Position numbers and translations under genes: made by a program | Origin: Gnetum montanum | Lineage: Eukaryota; Streptophyta; Gnetopsida; Gnetales; Gnetaceae | NCBI GenBank assembly: GCA_015680685.1 | Contig: MNCI01029312.1 | Location: 460,266-493,324 of the forward strand | Length of the DNA: 33,059 bases | Direction: 5' to 3' | In this document: positions 1 to 10,934 of the stretch, in pieces | Numbering within the stretch: position 1 is the stretch's first letter | Layout of the letters: the number at the start of each line of letters is the position of its first letter | Notes under the pieces: model-generated | Told to the model about the DNA's origin: nothing | Databases searched by the model: none | Seen by the model: only the letters and a program-made list of their open reading frames with translations

Positions 1-102
1 CGTGACACATACAAGCAAGCCTGGGAAGACAATGAACGATTAACCCCAAGTGTTTCTTGTGGCGTTAAGGCATTTAGTCTGCGGAGTTCGACCGGATCGC
101 GC
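1..102. other. Short CpG-bearing segment before the inverted repeat
   Basis: This segment has more CpG than the following 30 kb, with several CG pairs between 60 and 102. No ORF or known element is recognised. It precedes the left arm of the inverted repeat, and the CpG-bearing stretch runs on into the first bases of that arm (about 103-120). Confidence 0.3.
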
Positions 103-1108
103 TTGTACGCTCGTTTCGTATGGTTGAGTGTAGGGGTACCTCACCACTCATCAATAATCATAGTTGATGATCTTAAAACTCATGTGGAAGGTGACCTTCA
201 TGATTGCATGTTCATGCTAGGCACATGTAAGTTATTCCAAATTTGGGATATGCTTGAATTTATTTAGTGCAGTGTCAACAACACATTAGTGATAGGTCAC
301 TATGTTGACACCTCATTTCAAAACCCTCTTGGCACTTTCTATAATTTTTAGGGATAAGTGTAATTCCAAGTTTTTGGGTTTATCTATTATTTTCACTAGG
401 CAACTTGGTTTTAATAATTTTTATTTAGTTTAGATGCTACAAGTATAGGATAAATGACCAAGGATTAATCAAGAGTGATCAAATCTTACTCTTGGCTCAT
501 ATAGCACTACAAGTTTTTTCAAAAAGCCAAGTAGTGAGGCTCACAATGTTGAAACAACTAGAANGCCCACCAATTATGAGCCATTCTATTAGCCAAGAAT
601 TTATGGGAAGCCTAAGAGTGGCATGAGGTATACCTGCTAAAGTCATCTTCTAGTTGTTTCAACATTGTGAGCCTCACTACTTGGCTTTTTGAAAAAACTT
701 GTAGTGCTATATGAGCCAAGAGTAAGATTTGATCACTCTTGATTAATCCTTGGTCATTTATCCTATACTTGTAGCATCTAAACTAAATAAAAATTATTAA
801 AACCAAGTTGCCTAGTGAAAATAATAGATAAACCCAAAAACTTGGAATTACACTTATCCCTAAAAATTATAGAAAGTGCCAAGAGGGTTTTGAAATGAGG
901 TGTCAACATAGTGACCTATCACTAATGTGTTGTTGACACTGCACTAAATAAATTCAAGCATATCCCAAATTTGGAATAACTTACATGTGCCTAGCATGAA
1001 CATGCAATCATGAAGGTCACCTTCCACATGAGTTTTAAGATCATCAACTATGATTATTGATGAGTGGTGAGGTACCCCTACACTCAACCATACGAAACGA
1101 GCGTACAA
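103..1108. repeat. 461-bp inverted repeat with an 84-nt spacer
   Basis: The left arm (103-563) and right arm (648-1108) are reverse complements of equal length, 461 bp each, with no mismatch in the parts compared. The loop is 564-647. Single N bases lie at 564 and 1109, immediately outside the inner end of the left arm and the outer end of the right arm. The block between the Ns (565-1108) is therefore mostly an inverted copy of the sequence just before it. This arises either from a contig joined in the wrong orientation or duplicated in gap filling, or from a real recent palindrome. The arms contain no coding sequence; they hold a TGTTGACACCT word also seen near 2220 in reverse orientation. 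Confidence 0.93.
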
Positions 1109-1109
1109 N

Positions 1110-3059
1110 AACAGCTACAGTGTCTAATGCCAAGTGTGACCATAAAATCACACTAAAGTTTTAAAGTAAGAAAGCTATGAACTCTTTAGCCTTTAGTCTA
1201 AACTAGAGAGAACGATGATCCAAGATCATATTAGGAGGAAAATTGTTAGATCCTACTATATGTATGTAGCATAACAGATCAACTAGCTCAACCACCACTA
1301 GGATGGACTTCAAGAATGCCATGTAGAACTAATATAGATCCATTAAAACAGTACATGTATGTAAGCAAAATAGAACAAATTTTAAGAAAAAATAACTAAT
1401 ACAATGTCAATGTCACCATACAAGATCAAAGTAATTATATTCAAGGTTGAAGCAACAAAAATCCAAAGTTTAAAGTATTGACACTTTGTATATAAAAACT
1501 AATCATAAAGTCAGGTAACCTATTGACAAGGATGACAATCACATGGTTGATACGTGTAATAGAGTTATAAAATTTTATGATAAGAATTAAAAATATGTGA
1601 ACCAGCCTATAATAAATTCAAACCCATAACTAATAGCACACAAATAGCTATAAAAATTTCAACCTAAAACTAATGAAATTTTGACTAGAAATCCTTGTTT
1701 ATAGTGAAATAGTTGTAGTAAAAACTATAGAAAGGCTAGGTAAAAATGTCAAAAAAAAATTATAACAGCTATTGAAGACCAACATACAACATGTAAATAG
1801 TAGTTAGAACTCTTAAGAACAACCATTAGAATTCAAAAAGTATATGAACGCTACCTATATAGTTTGGGAGACTTGTAGTTTCAATAGTTGAAACTGCAAC
1901 TATATAGGACAATTCACACAAATAAGAAATGGCAAAATTTGACAGTTTTTTTTCAAGTTTAGTTTGTGTAAATGCACAAAATATGGCAAAATACTAGCCC
2001 AAATTTGCAACAATAAACTTGAAAAAACACAATTAATGAAGCATCCCAGAAACATTTCAAATTTTTTCTATAAAACCCCAATTTGGAGTAAAAAAAATGT
2101 AGTAAAACCTCTGGAAAAATTATGAAAAACTTTTGAAAAATTTCAGAATTAATGTAAAACCATTCTACCTGGCTCTAATAATCCTTGAGAGGCTAATACA
2201 TTAATAGAAAAATTTATTATAGGTGTCAACACTGCCAATCTGAAAGGGGTAAAAGCTATAAAAACATAAAACATCATTATGTGTTGGTCTACAGGAAAAT
2301 TCATAAAACATTAACCATAACTTAGAAATTAGTGATTCACCATGATTAAGAATGGTAAACAACACAAAAAAAGCTTATGATCTTGGAAAAAAAAAACTTA
2401 CATGCCATTTTATTATAAAAAAAATTTGAAAAGTAGTAGTGTTTTTTTAGGAGAAAATAGCAAAAATGCATAGAATGGCTTAGGTAAAAAATTCATATAT
2501 TTGTATAGGAAGGGCCTAAGGCCAAAATAAAAATATGAACACATTGACTTACCCCAAAGACAATATTGAAACCATACAACTAAAAATTTTCTTAACACAC
2601 ATAACCTAGCCAACACAAAATGCCTAAGTATCTTGGCCATAATTAATAGAAAATCAATAAAGAAGGGTACTTGTTGGTCATGTTGGATGAACCTTCAATG
2701 GGTCATGGTAGGTGAGAAATCCCCTTGATAGTAGTGTCTCCCGATTGGGTTCTTGCTTAAAGAGCTTGTTCTCTTTGACATCTTGGGCAAGTAAACTCTA
2801 AAACCTTCAAATCTTCCTCACTTCTTAACAACCACACTACTTTGATGGAATAAAATGACAAAGATATGATGGGAGTTTATGGAATTAGAGTTAAGGATGG
2901 TTGAGAAGCCTTGATTATAATAAGAATTACCTACAAAAACTAGGCAAGAATAAATTATTTGGATAAAATTTCAATGTTGGAAGCCTTCCCATAGTTATGC
3001 GTTGATGCCACAACTCTTGCACTTGGAACTCCCACATAACACCTAGTGAATTGCATGTT
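1110..3059. other. AT-rich stretch, no gene recognised
   Basis: This is about 2 kb of AT-rich sequence with stops in all frames and no recognisable domain. A small imperfect hairpin lies at 1854-1908, with outer arms CCTATATAGTT/AACTATATAGG and an inner pair TAGTTTCAA/TTGAAACTG. On the minus strand around 2171-2187 the words TATTAGAGCCAGGT resemble the Copia primer-binding site TGGTATCAGAGCC (9 of 13 positions), so a decayed minus-strand Copia element may lie here. The missing gag and 5' LTR of the downstream Tat element would be expected in this region but were not found. Confidence 0.4.
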
Positions 3060-5180
3060 TACATATGGAAGGTAGAAAATATGCTAGGTTGGTGGGAATT
3101 TTTATATCTAATAACAATTTGAACTTAGGTTGGCCCCACTAGGTGCCTCCCAAACATGTCAATAGAAATCCCAATACAATGGGATTTACAACTTTCATCA
3201 AAAACTATGTTGGGGGTTAGTATCCAAGTAAGCCTTAGAGTGAATTCCAAGCACCAATCATAGCCAAGAGAAAATCCTAGCCAACTATCCTCAACCCATG
3301 AAAGTTGAATGAAGCCTTGTCCCAAATTGTAAACATAGGCATGGATACTAGGGACTTCCTAATACCAAAAATATACAAAATGCATCCACAATAAGCCACT
3401 TTAAGAAAAAGTAAATTGGAAATGAGTAAAGATACATTGGATAGCATATCTTTGCAATGAATGAGGATGTATTACCAAGTCAAGCCCAAAACCTTAGTTT
3501 GAGCCCCTAGTAACCTTAAAAACCTTAGTAAATCATGTCGAGTGATGTCAAAATGTACACAAATGCTAAAAATATGCTAGTCTAAGACATAAATATACTA
3601 GCCAATGTATCTTTAGTTGGTTTTATCAAATGATGAATTAATACAACCTCCAGTAATAACTAAAATTTCAAACCCTAGCCTTGGAGCCCTTGGTATCCTT
3701 GCAAACCCAAGTAATGAGTCTAAAACAAATAAAAACCTATGGAAACATTAAAAGTACATTGGGATAGGCCAAGAATATACTAGCCAATGTATCATTTGGA
3801 GAAAATTTCCATAACAAGCCATCTAGTAGCCAAATCAAGCCTCAAGCCCTAGTTGAAGCTTCTGGTATGGAACCTTCTAGAACCTTTCAAAAGATGCAAA
3901 AATCCATGATTCTCAAAAGGATACACTAGTGGAATTCAAAGCTATGCTAGGAAACATATATTTCTAAAGTTTACCCATCAAAAGAACCAATATAGCATCA
4001 AACAACCTTCAAAATAGCAAATCCTAATCCTCATACCTCCACGAAATCTCTAGTAACTTTGGAAAGCTAAATAATAAGCCAAAAGCAAGTTAAAACTCAT
4101 GAAAACTAACAAGATATGCTATAAGAGATCACAAATACAATGGGAAATGTATCATTTCTTAGATAATCCAATAACATGCCAACAACCACCCAAATTAACC
4201 TTTGAATACCTCCATTGAGTTCAAAAACATTTTTGGAGGCTTTGATAGCTATCAAGCCTTGAAAGATTGAGTAAAAAATAGTCAAAATCAATTATCTTCT
4301 TCCAAAATACACCAAGAACATCCAAAGATACACCAACCAATGTATTTTTGAAGAAAAGTGGTGAGATCAAGGCTCCAATGACCTCCAAAATTGACAATTT
4401 TAGGCCTAAACCCTAGCCATAGACCCTAGTGACCTTAGAAGCCAAAAAACCTAGTTTATTGATTACCAAAACTCCTTGGAAATCAACGTTCCTTAGGAAA
4501 TATGCTAGGGCCTATCAAAACTATGCTGGACAACATATTTTTGATTTTTGGGGTAGTTTTCATTGTCTTGGAACACTTTGAATCACTTGAAATTTAACTA
4601 GGGAAAATTGGAAAAATCAAGAACCTTAAATTTGGAAACTAGCTATTATTTGACCTTTCTTAAGCATGAAAATTTTAATTTTCATCAAAAATATGCTGGA
4701 GCCATGCAAAGATAGGTTGGAAAATATATCTTTTAGGTCATGGTCTTGAAACTAACCTTATATTAACTCATTATGGCTTTTAAATGATCAATCCACAACT
4801 CTGACATCCTTGTGTTTTCCTTGGAGACTCTTAAATTCAAAATTTCATGTTTAACAGCTCATAGAATCAATTTTCTTACAAAGATATGCTGGAGTCTATC
4901 GAATATATGCTAGCTAGCATATCTTTTAGTCCTAGGCATCATGCATTAACCTCCAGAGATCAAATCAACATGAAAATCAATAAATTCCTATTCCTAGTCC
5001 ACTACACTAGTATTTTAAGATCTTAGGAGTCTAAAACTAGTCCAAATGAACTCTAGAAATCACATTTGATAAGAAGATATGTTGGGTCTTATATATGATA
5101 TGCTCTCTAGTGTATTTTTTGAGATGGCCAGCATATCTTTTCAAAAAGGCTTCACTTTTGCCTCCAAATAGCCCCAGAAT
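3060..5180 (+). repeat. Degenerate ~190-bp tandem array with palindromic cores (Tat-host)
   Basis: A core made of an inverted pair of words of the type ATATGCTGG...CCAGCATAT or ATACATTGG...CCAATGTAT recurs near 3431, 3569, 3751, 3919, 4110, 4301, 4497, 4688, 4878 and 5073. The later spacing is very regular at 190-196 bp; the earlier spacings are 138-182. Weaker copies occur near 3076 and 3166. A second conserved word, AAACCCTAGCCTTGG-like followed by CCCTAGTAACCTT, lies between cores (near 3490, 3671, 3848, 4410). The clearest core is a perfect 18-bp palindrome ATATGCTAGCTAGCATAT at 4905-4922. The array is non-coding. It lies on the 5' side of the Tat pol and has a counterpart in the second Tat copy at 17805-18446. 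Confidence 0.8.
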
Positions 5181-5309
5181 TACCTCCCCATATGTCCAAA
5201 CTCTTCCATCGACCTTGTAGCCTTCTACCATGGCTTGTTAAGGCCTAAAATAGCAAAAATATGACCATAATTGATCAATACTGATAATGTTTTACCACCT
5301 ATTTCCTAT
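5181..5309 (+). other. Conserved post-array block of Tat-host (left part, before the Copia insertion)
   Basis: This block runs CTCCCCATATGTCCAAACT, then GACCTTGTAGCC, then AAGGCCTAA..TAGCAAAA, and ends in TTTTACCAC. The reverse complement of 17630-17765 in Tat2 shows the same string of words in the same order after its array. This ties 5181-5309 to the Tat family. The homology then continues beyond the Copia insertion, at 12111 onward. Confidence 0.75.
5305..5309. other. Target site duplication CCTAT (left)
   Basis: CCTAT sits directly before the LTR start TG at 5310 and recurs at 12106-12110 directly after the downstream LTR. A five-base duplication is the normal product of LTR-retrotransposon integration. 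It fixes the Copia boundaries even though the LTR 3' end is not the usual CA. Confidence 0.65.
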
Positions 5310-5770
5310 TGACCCTTTGGTATATCAAAACCTTATGGGAAATGGAGAACATAGAATGTTGTTGAATGTGATGTTTTTGTAGGGCATGAAGGAGAGCTCA
5401 AAGAATGAAATCTAAAAAGAGATATCTAAGTGAAGACTATAGAGACTCAAGGGAGCATGGGAAAGTGAAGAATACTACAAGCTAAATGAATATGGTCCAG
5501 TGATCAAAAGGAAGCTTCAGGAATCAAAGTTCAAAAGTAGAGAAGATGTCTCCCAGAAGTAGAAGAAGTCTTGGCTGAAGTGGAGTTGACTCAGAGAAGG
5601 AATCTACCAAAAAAATAAGATGTCTCCATAGATATGTTCCAAATTTAGAGAGATGTATCTCTAGAATTGAAGTCATTTTTAGAGAGACATCCCAATCTTG
5701 AAGGAGACGTCTACACTAGCTATCAGATAGCTGTTGCATGAATCCTGAGGTGATTTTAGAAACTTCAAGG

Positions 5771-5777
5771 CTATAAG
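5771..5777 (+). promoter_or_regulatory. Possible TATA box of the Copia LTR
   Basis: CTATAAG is followed by a stretch, AAGACTTCATTCTCTTGGG, that is conserved word for word in the second LTR (TATA-like part at 11415-11421). Conservation in both copies and a position between the motif-rich upstream part and the tandem repeats fit a U3/R boundary. This is inference only. Confidence 0.4.
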
Positions 5778-6016
5778 AAGACTTCATTCTCTTGGGTATT
5801 TTGCAAGTGTTGTGCATGAATTATCACTATTAAAGCCATCATTGTATACTATTCTTATGTACTTCATTTGTAAAGTCATTTGATTGATTGATTATAGAAA
5901 TGTGCTTCAAAGTACAAGGACCTAAAATTTTAGATTACATTCCTTCCTTGTGATTTTAGTTGTCTCTTGTATCCCTATGAGTGTTGATGTGCTTCTTGAA
6001 AGAATTAATCATCATT

Positions 6017-6330
6017 GAGCTTGTTAGGATCCTATGAGATTGAGTATTTGTGCAACATCAAAACACTACGGAGCGGAGCTCTATTTGTAAAGGTTTTGGG
6101 ATCCTTAAAACCATATTCTAAGCTTGTTGGGATCTTGTGGGGTTGAGTAGTTTCATAGTAATGAAACACTTCAAAGTAAATCTTAGACCTTATGTAGGGT
6201 TTTCTATCCTTCAAACCACTCTTGAGCTTGTTGGGACCTTGTAGGGTTGAGAGTTGTTGTAGCAATGAAACTCTCCTTAGCTGAGCTCAAGCTTTGTAAA
6301 GGTTGTGGTGCCCTTCAAATCATTTTTTGA
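6017..6330 (+). repeat. Three ~103-bp tandem repeats inside the LTR
   Basis: Copies start at 6017, 6120 and 6224. Each reads GAGCTTGTTGGGATC-like, then GGGTTGAG, then a GTAGCAATGAAAC-like word, then AAGGTTGTGGGATCCTT-like. The second LTR has the same three copies at 11661, 11764 and 11868, so the triplication predates insertion of this copy. Confidence 0.8.
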
Positions 6331-6481
6331 GAAACAAAGTCGAAAGGTATTAAAGAAATCTACTTTTGAGTGTGGAGTACTAAAGTTAGGAAACCACATA
6401 AATTTTGGGTGTAGTTTTTGTGGCTATTCAATATTTTTGAGGAACTTATTCATCCCCCCTTCTAAGTTCTTGATCCTAAAG

Positions 6482-6493
6482 TGGTGTCAGAGC
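6482..6493 (+). other. Primer-binding site (initiator Met tRNA type)
   Basis: TGGTGTCAGAGC differs by one base from TGGTATCAGAGC, the usual plant Copia primer-binding site for initiator methionine tRNA. It lies 22 bases after the LTR end and before the gag start. Confidence 0.8.
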
Positions 6494-6534
6494 TTGGTAC
6501 TTTATCTTTGGACATCAATTTGCAAGAATGAACT

Positions 6535-8220
6535 ATGGAGGGGGCATCTTACATAAAGCCACTTATGTTCCATGGGTTTAAATTTTCCTATTGAAAGGTA
6601 GGAAAAGGTAAGAATGCAAGGCTTCTTTGAGTCCATGAAGTTTAAAGCATGGGAGTCCATCCTTGAAGGCTACACACCATCCATCCAAAGGATAAAAAAA
6701 GTCATCAAGCCCTAGATGAAATGGATGCAAGAAGAAAAATATAAATTCATGTTTGATTCTAAAGCAAAGAATTATTTGTATTATGCATTGAATAAATCTA
6801 AATTTAATAGAGTAGATAGATGTAAAATGGCCAAAGAAGTTTGGAAAACATTAGAGGCTACTTATGGGGGGAACTTCAATAGTTAAGCAATATAAACTTT
6901 TAGTATTGCAAAGTGAGTATGATAAGCCTAAAATGAGAGAAGGAGAGAAAGAAAAGATTATTTCTCTAAGAAAAATGATCTAGGTGTGGTTATTAGAGGT
7001 ACTAGTAAATATTTTCTTAAGAGCAATGTCATAATAAAAATGATTAGAACTCTCCCATTGGAGTTTAGATCAAAGGTTACAACCATGGAGGAAATTAGAG
7101 ACTTTTCTATTTTAAAATTTGAAGAGCTTAAAAGTGCTTTTATTTCTTTTGAAATAAACCTCATAAGCAAAAGGGCAATAAAAGAAAATCCAATTGCTCT
7201 AAAATTTACCTCCAAGCAAAAGGAACCTAATGAGCAAGATGTGGGTAGTGAAGAAGAAATAACTCTTCTCTTAATAAGGCTGCAAAGGCTTATGAAAAAA
7301 AATAAAAGACCTAATTAATTAGAAGTTAAGAAAAGAGGTAAAAAAATTTTCAAGTTCTAGTTTTGATTCTTCTTCTATAGAATGTTCAATTAGTGGTGGA
7401 AGAGGCCATGTTGCCTTTGAATATCCTAGTAATGGTAGGTTGCAAAAGAGGGATGGAAATGATATGGAAGTAAAACAGATCAACTTCTACATATGTTGTG
7501 ATGATGTAGAAAAAGGGAAAAAGAGGTGGAGAATGAGGCAAAAGATTCAAACCTCATCAATATGGATCTTATAGATGATGATGTTGACATCTCAAATGTT
7601 GAATTTGAAAATGAAGAAGAAATCTATGAACTTTTATCTTTTCAAAATATTTGGACAAAGTTGAGTAAACAAGTAAAGATTAAGAATCAAGATATTTCTT
7701 CTTTAAAATCAAAGATTTTAGACATCACAAAAGAAATCTTAGACCTTAGGGCTAAGACTAAACAACTAACTAGGTCTTGTAAGTAGATGAAGGAAGAGCT
7801 TGTAGATGTAAAACTTGTGAATGGAAGGCTAGTTAAAGGGAAAGAGTTCCTTTGGATGGTCTTATGATAAGAAAGAAGTTCACATGATAAGAGTGGGATG
7901 GGATGTTACACATAAGAAGCATCATCTACATCAACTCCATCTCAACCAAAGGTTACTCAAAAGAATGAAGAATCAATAGGCCCTACATCTCAACCAAGAG
8001 AAACTTCAAGGTATGATCACATTAACTACTATAGGAAGGTGAGATGTTATTATTATCATAAATTTGGGCATAAGAAATGGGAGTACAATTTTAACTTTTA
8101 TAATATGAATATCTGGTCATATCATAAGACTCCTTGGTCTTACCAAAATCCACTGAGAAAGGAAACTATGCAATACCATAGGAAAAATTGGACAACTCAA
8201 AACAACAAGAGGGTTTAGAA
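6535..8220 (+). pseudogene. Copia gag pseudogene (nucleocapsid polyprotein)
   Basis: The reading begins at ATG 6535 (MEGASYIKPLMFHG...), the usual opening of SIRE-type gag. The tryptophan codon of the expected SYWK motif is TGA at 6592-6594, and frameshifts follow. The UBN2/gag core is legible in pieces: MKFKAWESILEG, KSKFNRVDRCKMAKEVWKTLEATYGG, then an open piece at 6986-7318. An acidic, coiled-coil-like piece follows at 7526-7786. Two degenerate CCHC zinc knuckles are seen: one near 7380-7430 (C-S-I-S...GH...E-Y) and one near 8045-8090 (C-Y-Y-Y-H-K-F-G-H...E-Y), each with Cys replaced. Gag would coat the RNA in virus-like particles; this copy cannot encode a full protein. Confidence 0.82.
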
Positions 8221-8479
8221 AAAATCAAGAGTCAAAAGGAAAAAATAGGTGAATGAGGAGACTCTCTTCAACAAATTCATGAGAGGAAGTAAAGCCTAGG
8301 AAATTGAAGAAGTCTCTGTAAGAAGAGAAACCACAAAAGAGGAATCTCATTCTCTAGCATACTAGGCACCTTCATTCTCTTTGGTAACAAAGGTAAGTAA
8401 AGGTAAGTCTTTGATTTATTTCATTTGTACATTAAGAATATAATCCTTGGTAGCCATTTCTGAATCCCATCCTATTAAG

Positions 8480-8690
8480 CCTCTTCTAGAGGAGACATCT
8501 TCCTAAAGATGTCTTCTAGAAGATGTCTTCTCCCAAAAGTAGACATCTACATGAAGACTTCTACTTTTGAAATGAAATGTCTTCCTATCATTACCTTTAG
8601 CATGGTAAAGACATCTACTCTAAAAAGAAGACATCTTCATTATTTTTAACTATGAATGAGACATCTATTTTCCAAAAAAAAGTACCTTCT
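8480..8690. repeat. Cluster of AGACATCT/AGATGTCT words inside the Copia element
   Basis: About ten copies of AGACATCT, its reverse complement or close variants lie in 200 bp between gag and the second ORF. The same word is dense in the U3 part of both LTRs. The segment has no reading frame. It may be a captured or duplicated piece of U3, or an internal simple repeat. Confidence 0.65.
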
Positions 8691-8835
8691 TTCTCATAAA
8701 AATCATTATTTGGTGCAATTATAAAAAATCCAAACCCTCTTTTTGTCCCTTTTCATTGAAGACAACCACAAGGAGATTACTAGGGTACTAATAGTGATAG
8801 TGATTTGAGTAGTATTGGATCATAAGAAGGTTGGA

Positions 8836-10440
8836 ATGTCAAGGGTGCCACCAAAGAAGAAGTTTAGAGGAGGCTCCACCAACAATGCAAGCACCTACGC
8901 TTCCTAGTTTAGATCTAAACATGCCCAACACCAGTTTGAGGTAACACAAACCTTAAATATAATTTCTAAGCATTCATTTTTCTTTTCTCTACATAGTTAG
9001 AAAGCTTTGATGAGTTATTTTCAAGTTTTAAAGAAGGCTACTCTCATTACTATGGATTTCTTGGTTCTTGAATTTCTTATCAGAGAATTTTATTGTAATA
9101 TTGTGATCACCGATGCTACTGTTGGGGCATTTACTAATATGGTTAGGGGTTTATTGATTGATGTGTTTCCATAATTAGTAAATTTACTACTTGTAATTTC
9201 TAGTATTGATGTTTTTCAAGTTTCCATTCATTCTTTGAATGATAACTTTTCTAATGGTATAATTCCCATCACACATGATGAGTTATATGATACCTTATTT
9301 GGAAAGTTAGTATTTTGATAGAGGTAGAATTTATAGGAACAAGATGTCTCTAGATGCTTCCACCTTGTTTCTTATTATTCTATATGACATTATTGTACAA
9401 GGGAGAAGCTATAACTATCTATTTCCATTCCAAGATTTTTTTCTTTACTGCCTACTTACAAGATAATGACTAGACTTACATCATACACACTCCTATGACT
9501 TGTTGACCATGTTCACTAAAGAGAGGATCTTTGGTCACCCTCATCTCATCAACCTATTGATCCATCAAAGAGATGTTCCTATTCTAGAGATGTGTTTGCT
9601 CAAAGGTAAGAGGAGCCTTCAAAAGTATGTGGAGAAGAGAAGCTCCTAACATGTAGATGAAGTAGGACCTAGCACTAGGCCATCTCCATCATACAAGAAG
9701 AGAGCATCATCATCATCATCAAGGGTTTCTCCTTAGTTAATTAGGTCCAAATCTACTAGTGCATACATGAAATCATCCCTAAAGAAGCTACTTTAGCTAT
9801 TTTCTCATACTATAGGGATGACTGACATGAAGCTCTCTTACTTGTGTAAGAAAATGGATGCTTTTGGAGTGCCTCTTCAATATGATGGATAGTAGTTCTA
9901 GGAGACCATCACTCCTCCTATTTCAGATAGTGAATAGGATCTTCTTGCCCTACATAGAAATTTTGTAGCAACTAGACCTTCTTGAACCTATGACTTGGGA
10001 AATGCATCAAATTTAGAGAAGCCAGATGCATCACCAGCACATGTCTAGGGTGAGCATCATTATTGAATGTAACCTACACCTCATGTTCCTCCTTAGGATG
10101 ATGTTCCTAGATCCTTTGAGTAGCAGGCTATCGAGAGCATCTTTAGGACTTTGTTGTAACAAAGGCCTAGCACTAACATTACTTATCAAATGAAGGGAGC
10201 TTCCTCATTTTCTTAGCAAGCTCCAACTTAGCTAGATCTACCAACTTCATCTTATTTTCAAGTGAAGATTTATCCACAGAGGGTCCTTATCTAGATCCCA
10301 TCTTTAGATGATGATATTAAACAAAGTGTGACCAACACTAATACTAGTAATGATGATGGTGAGGAGGAGATGTAAAAATCATCTAGAGCTATAATTTCTT
10401 TAGATAATGAGTTTGATTATGTGATTGATTTTAGTGGTTA
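8836..10440 (+). pseudogene. Extra ORF of the Copia element, resembling the putative plant transposon protein domain
   Basis: From ATG 8836 a frame opens with a basic start (MSRVPPKKKFRGG) and runs about 160 codons with only a few stops before 9320. It includes FLVLEFLIREFYCNI, then TNMVRGLLIDVFP, then ITHDELYDTLFGK. The pattern REFY-N...VRG..IDFS..IN matches, from memory, the putative plant transposon protein domain (PF20167-like) found in many plant retroelements. Further frame-shifted pieces continue (SYDLLTMFTKERIFGHPHLINLL; a Ser-rich tract near 9700; acidic end near 10350). No pol motif is seen. The family call needs a profile search. Confidence 0.5.
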
Positions 10441-10917
10441 GAGTTCTTGAGTGTTCTCTCTCATTTTGCTGATGTCCAAAATGGGGGAGGTAGTACATTG
10501 ATGTACACATATGTAAACATATGTGATTTGTGTATATGTTGAAGATGTATTAGTGACCATATTATATGGATAGTTTGTGGATACACAGTTTGTGGCTGGA
10601 TAGGTTATACAAATAGTTTGTGGTTGGACAAGTTGTATAAATAGTTTGTGGTATAGAAAGATGATGCTTATCTTGGTTATCTTCTTATAGTGCACCTGTT
10701 TTTTTGGAGATAGATTTTTCCTTTGTTTGTCATCATTTTATTATGTTATTTTCTATTTTGATTTTACATTATCTCTACCCTATGCTTTGAGATTTGGAGC
10801 CTTTATCCTAATCCCTAGATGCCATGGAAATTTATGCCTCTTAATATTTTGTAATAATTACTTTTATTACTTATTAGTTTATCAACTCATCCATTTTCCT
10901 AAGTTTTGAACATCACC
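10441..10917 (+). other. 3' untranslated part of the Copia element with short repeats
   Basis: Non-coding. It contains an inner purine run CAAAATGGGGGAGG (10477-10490) that looks like a second polypurine tract. It also has four spaced copies of ATAGTTTGTGG or CAGTTTGTGG between 10567 and 10652, with ATACAAATAG or GTATAAATAG words between them. Confidence 0.55.
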
Positions 10918-10930
10918 AAAAAGGGGGAGA
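10918..10930 (+). other. Polypurine tract of the Copia element
   Basis: AAAAAGGGGGAGA, preceded by CATCACC, lies four bases before the second LTR. This is the form usual in SIRE/Maximus-type Copia elements. It primes plus-strand DNA synthesis. Confidence 0.82.
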
Positions 10931-10934
10931 TTTT

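Larger units (their letters stand above)
5310..6459 (+). repeat. 5' LTR of the Copia element
   Basis: It is homologous over its length to 10935-12105 and starts with TG (TGACCCTTTGG). The upstream part (5540-5710) is full of AGATGTCT/AGACATCT words, including three TGTCTC/GAGACA hexamers (5547, 5621, 5684). A TATA-like CTATAAG at 5771-5777 is conserved in the other LTR and may be the promoter. The last third is a three-copy tandem repeat of ~103 bp, each copy opening with GAGCTTGTTGGGATC or a close variant (6017, 6120, 6224). Confidence 0.88.

Noticed and set aside
1854-1908. Short hairpin considered as a MITE or miRNA precursor
   Set aside because: Arms are short and unequally spaced, with no terminal repeat or target duplication.
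3480-4420. AAACCCTAG-like words suggesting interstitial telomere repeats
   Set aside because: They occur once per ~190-bp unit, not in tandem seven-base runs, and belong to the array consensus.
6958-7215. Minus-strand 85-codon ORF
   Set aside because: It is antisense to the legible gag frame at 6986-7318.
10438-10909. ORFs in the Copia 3' untranslated part
   Set aside because: No homology, and they lie over short repeats next to the polypurine tract.
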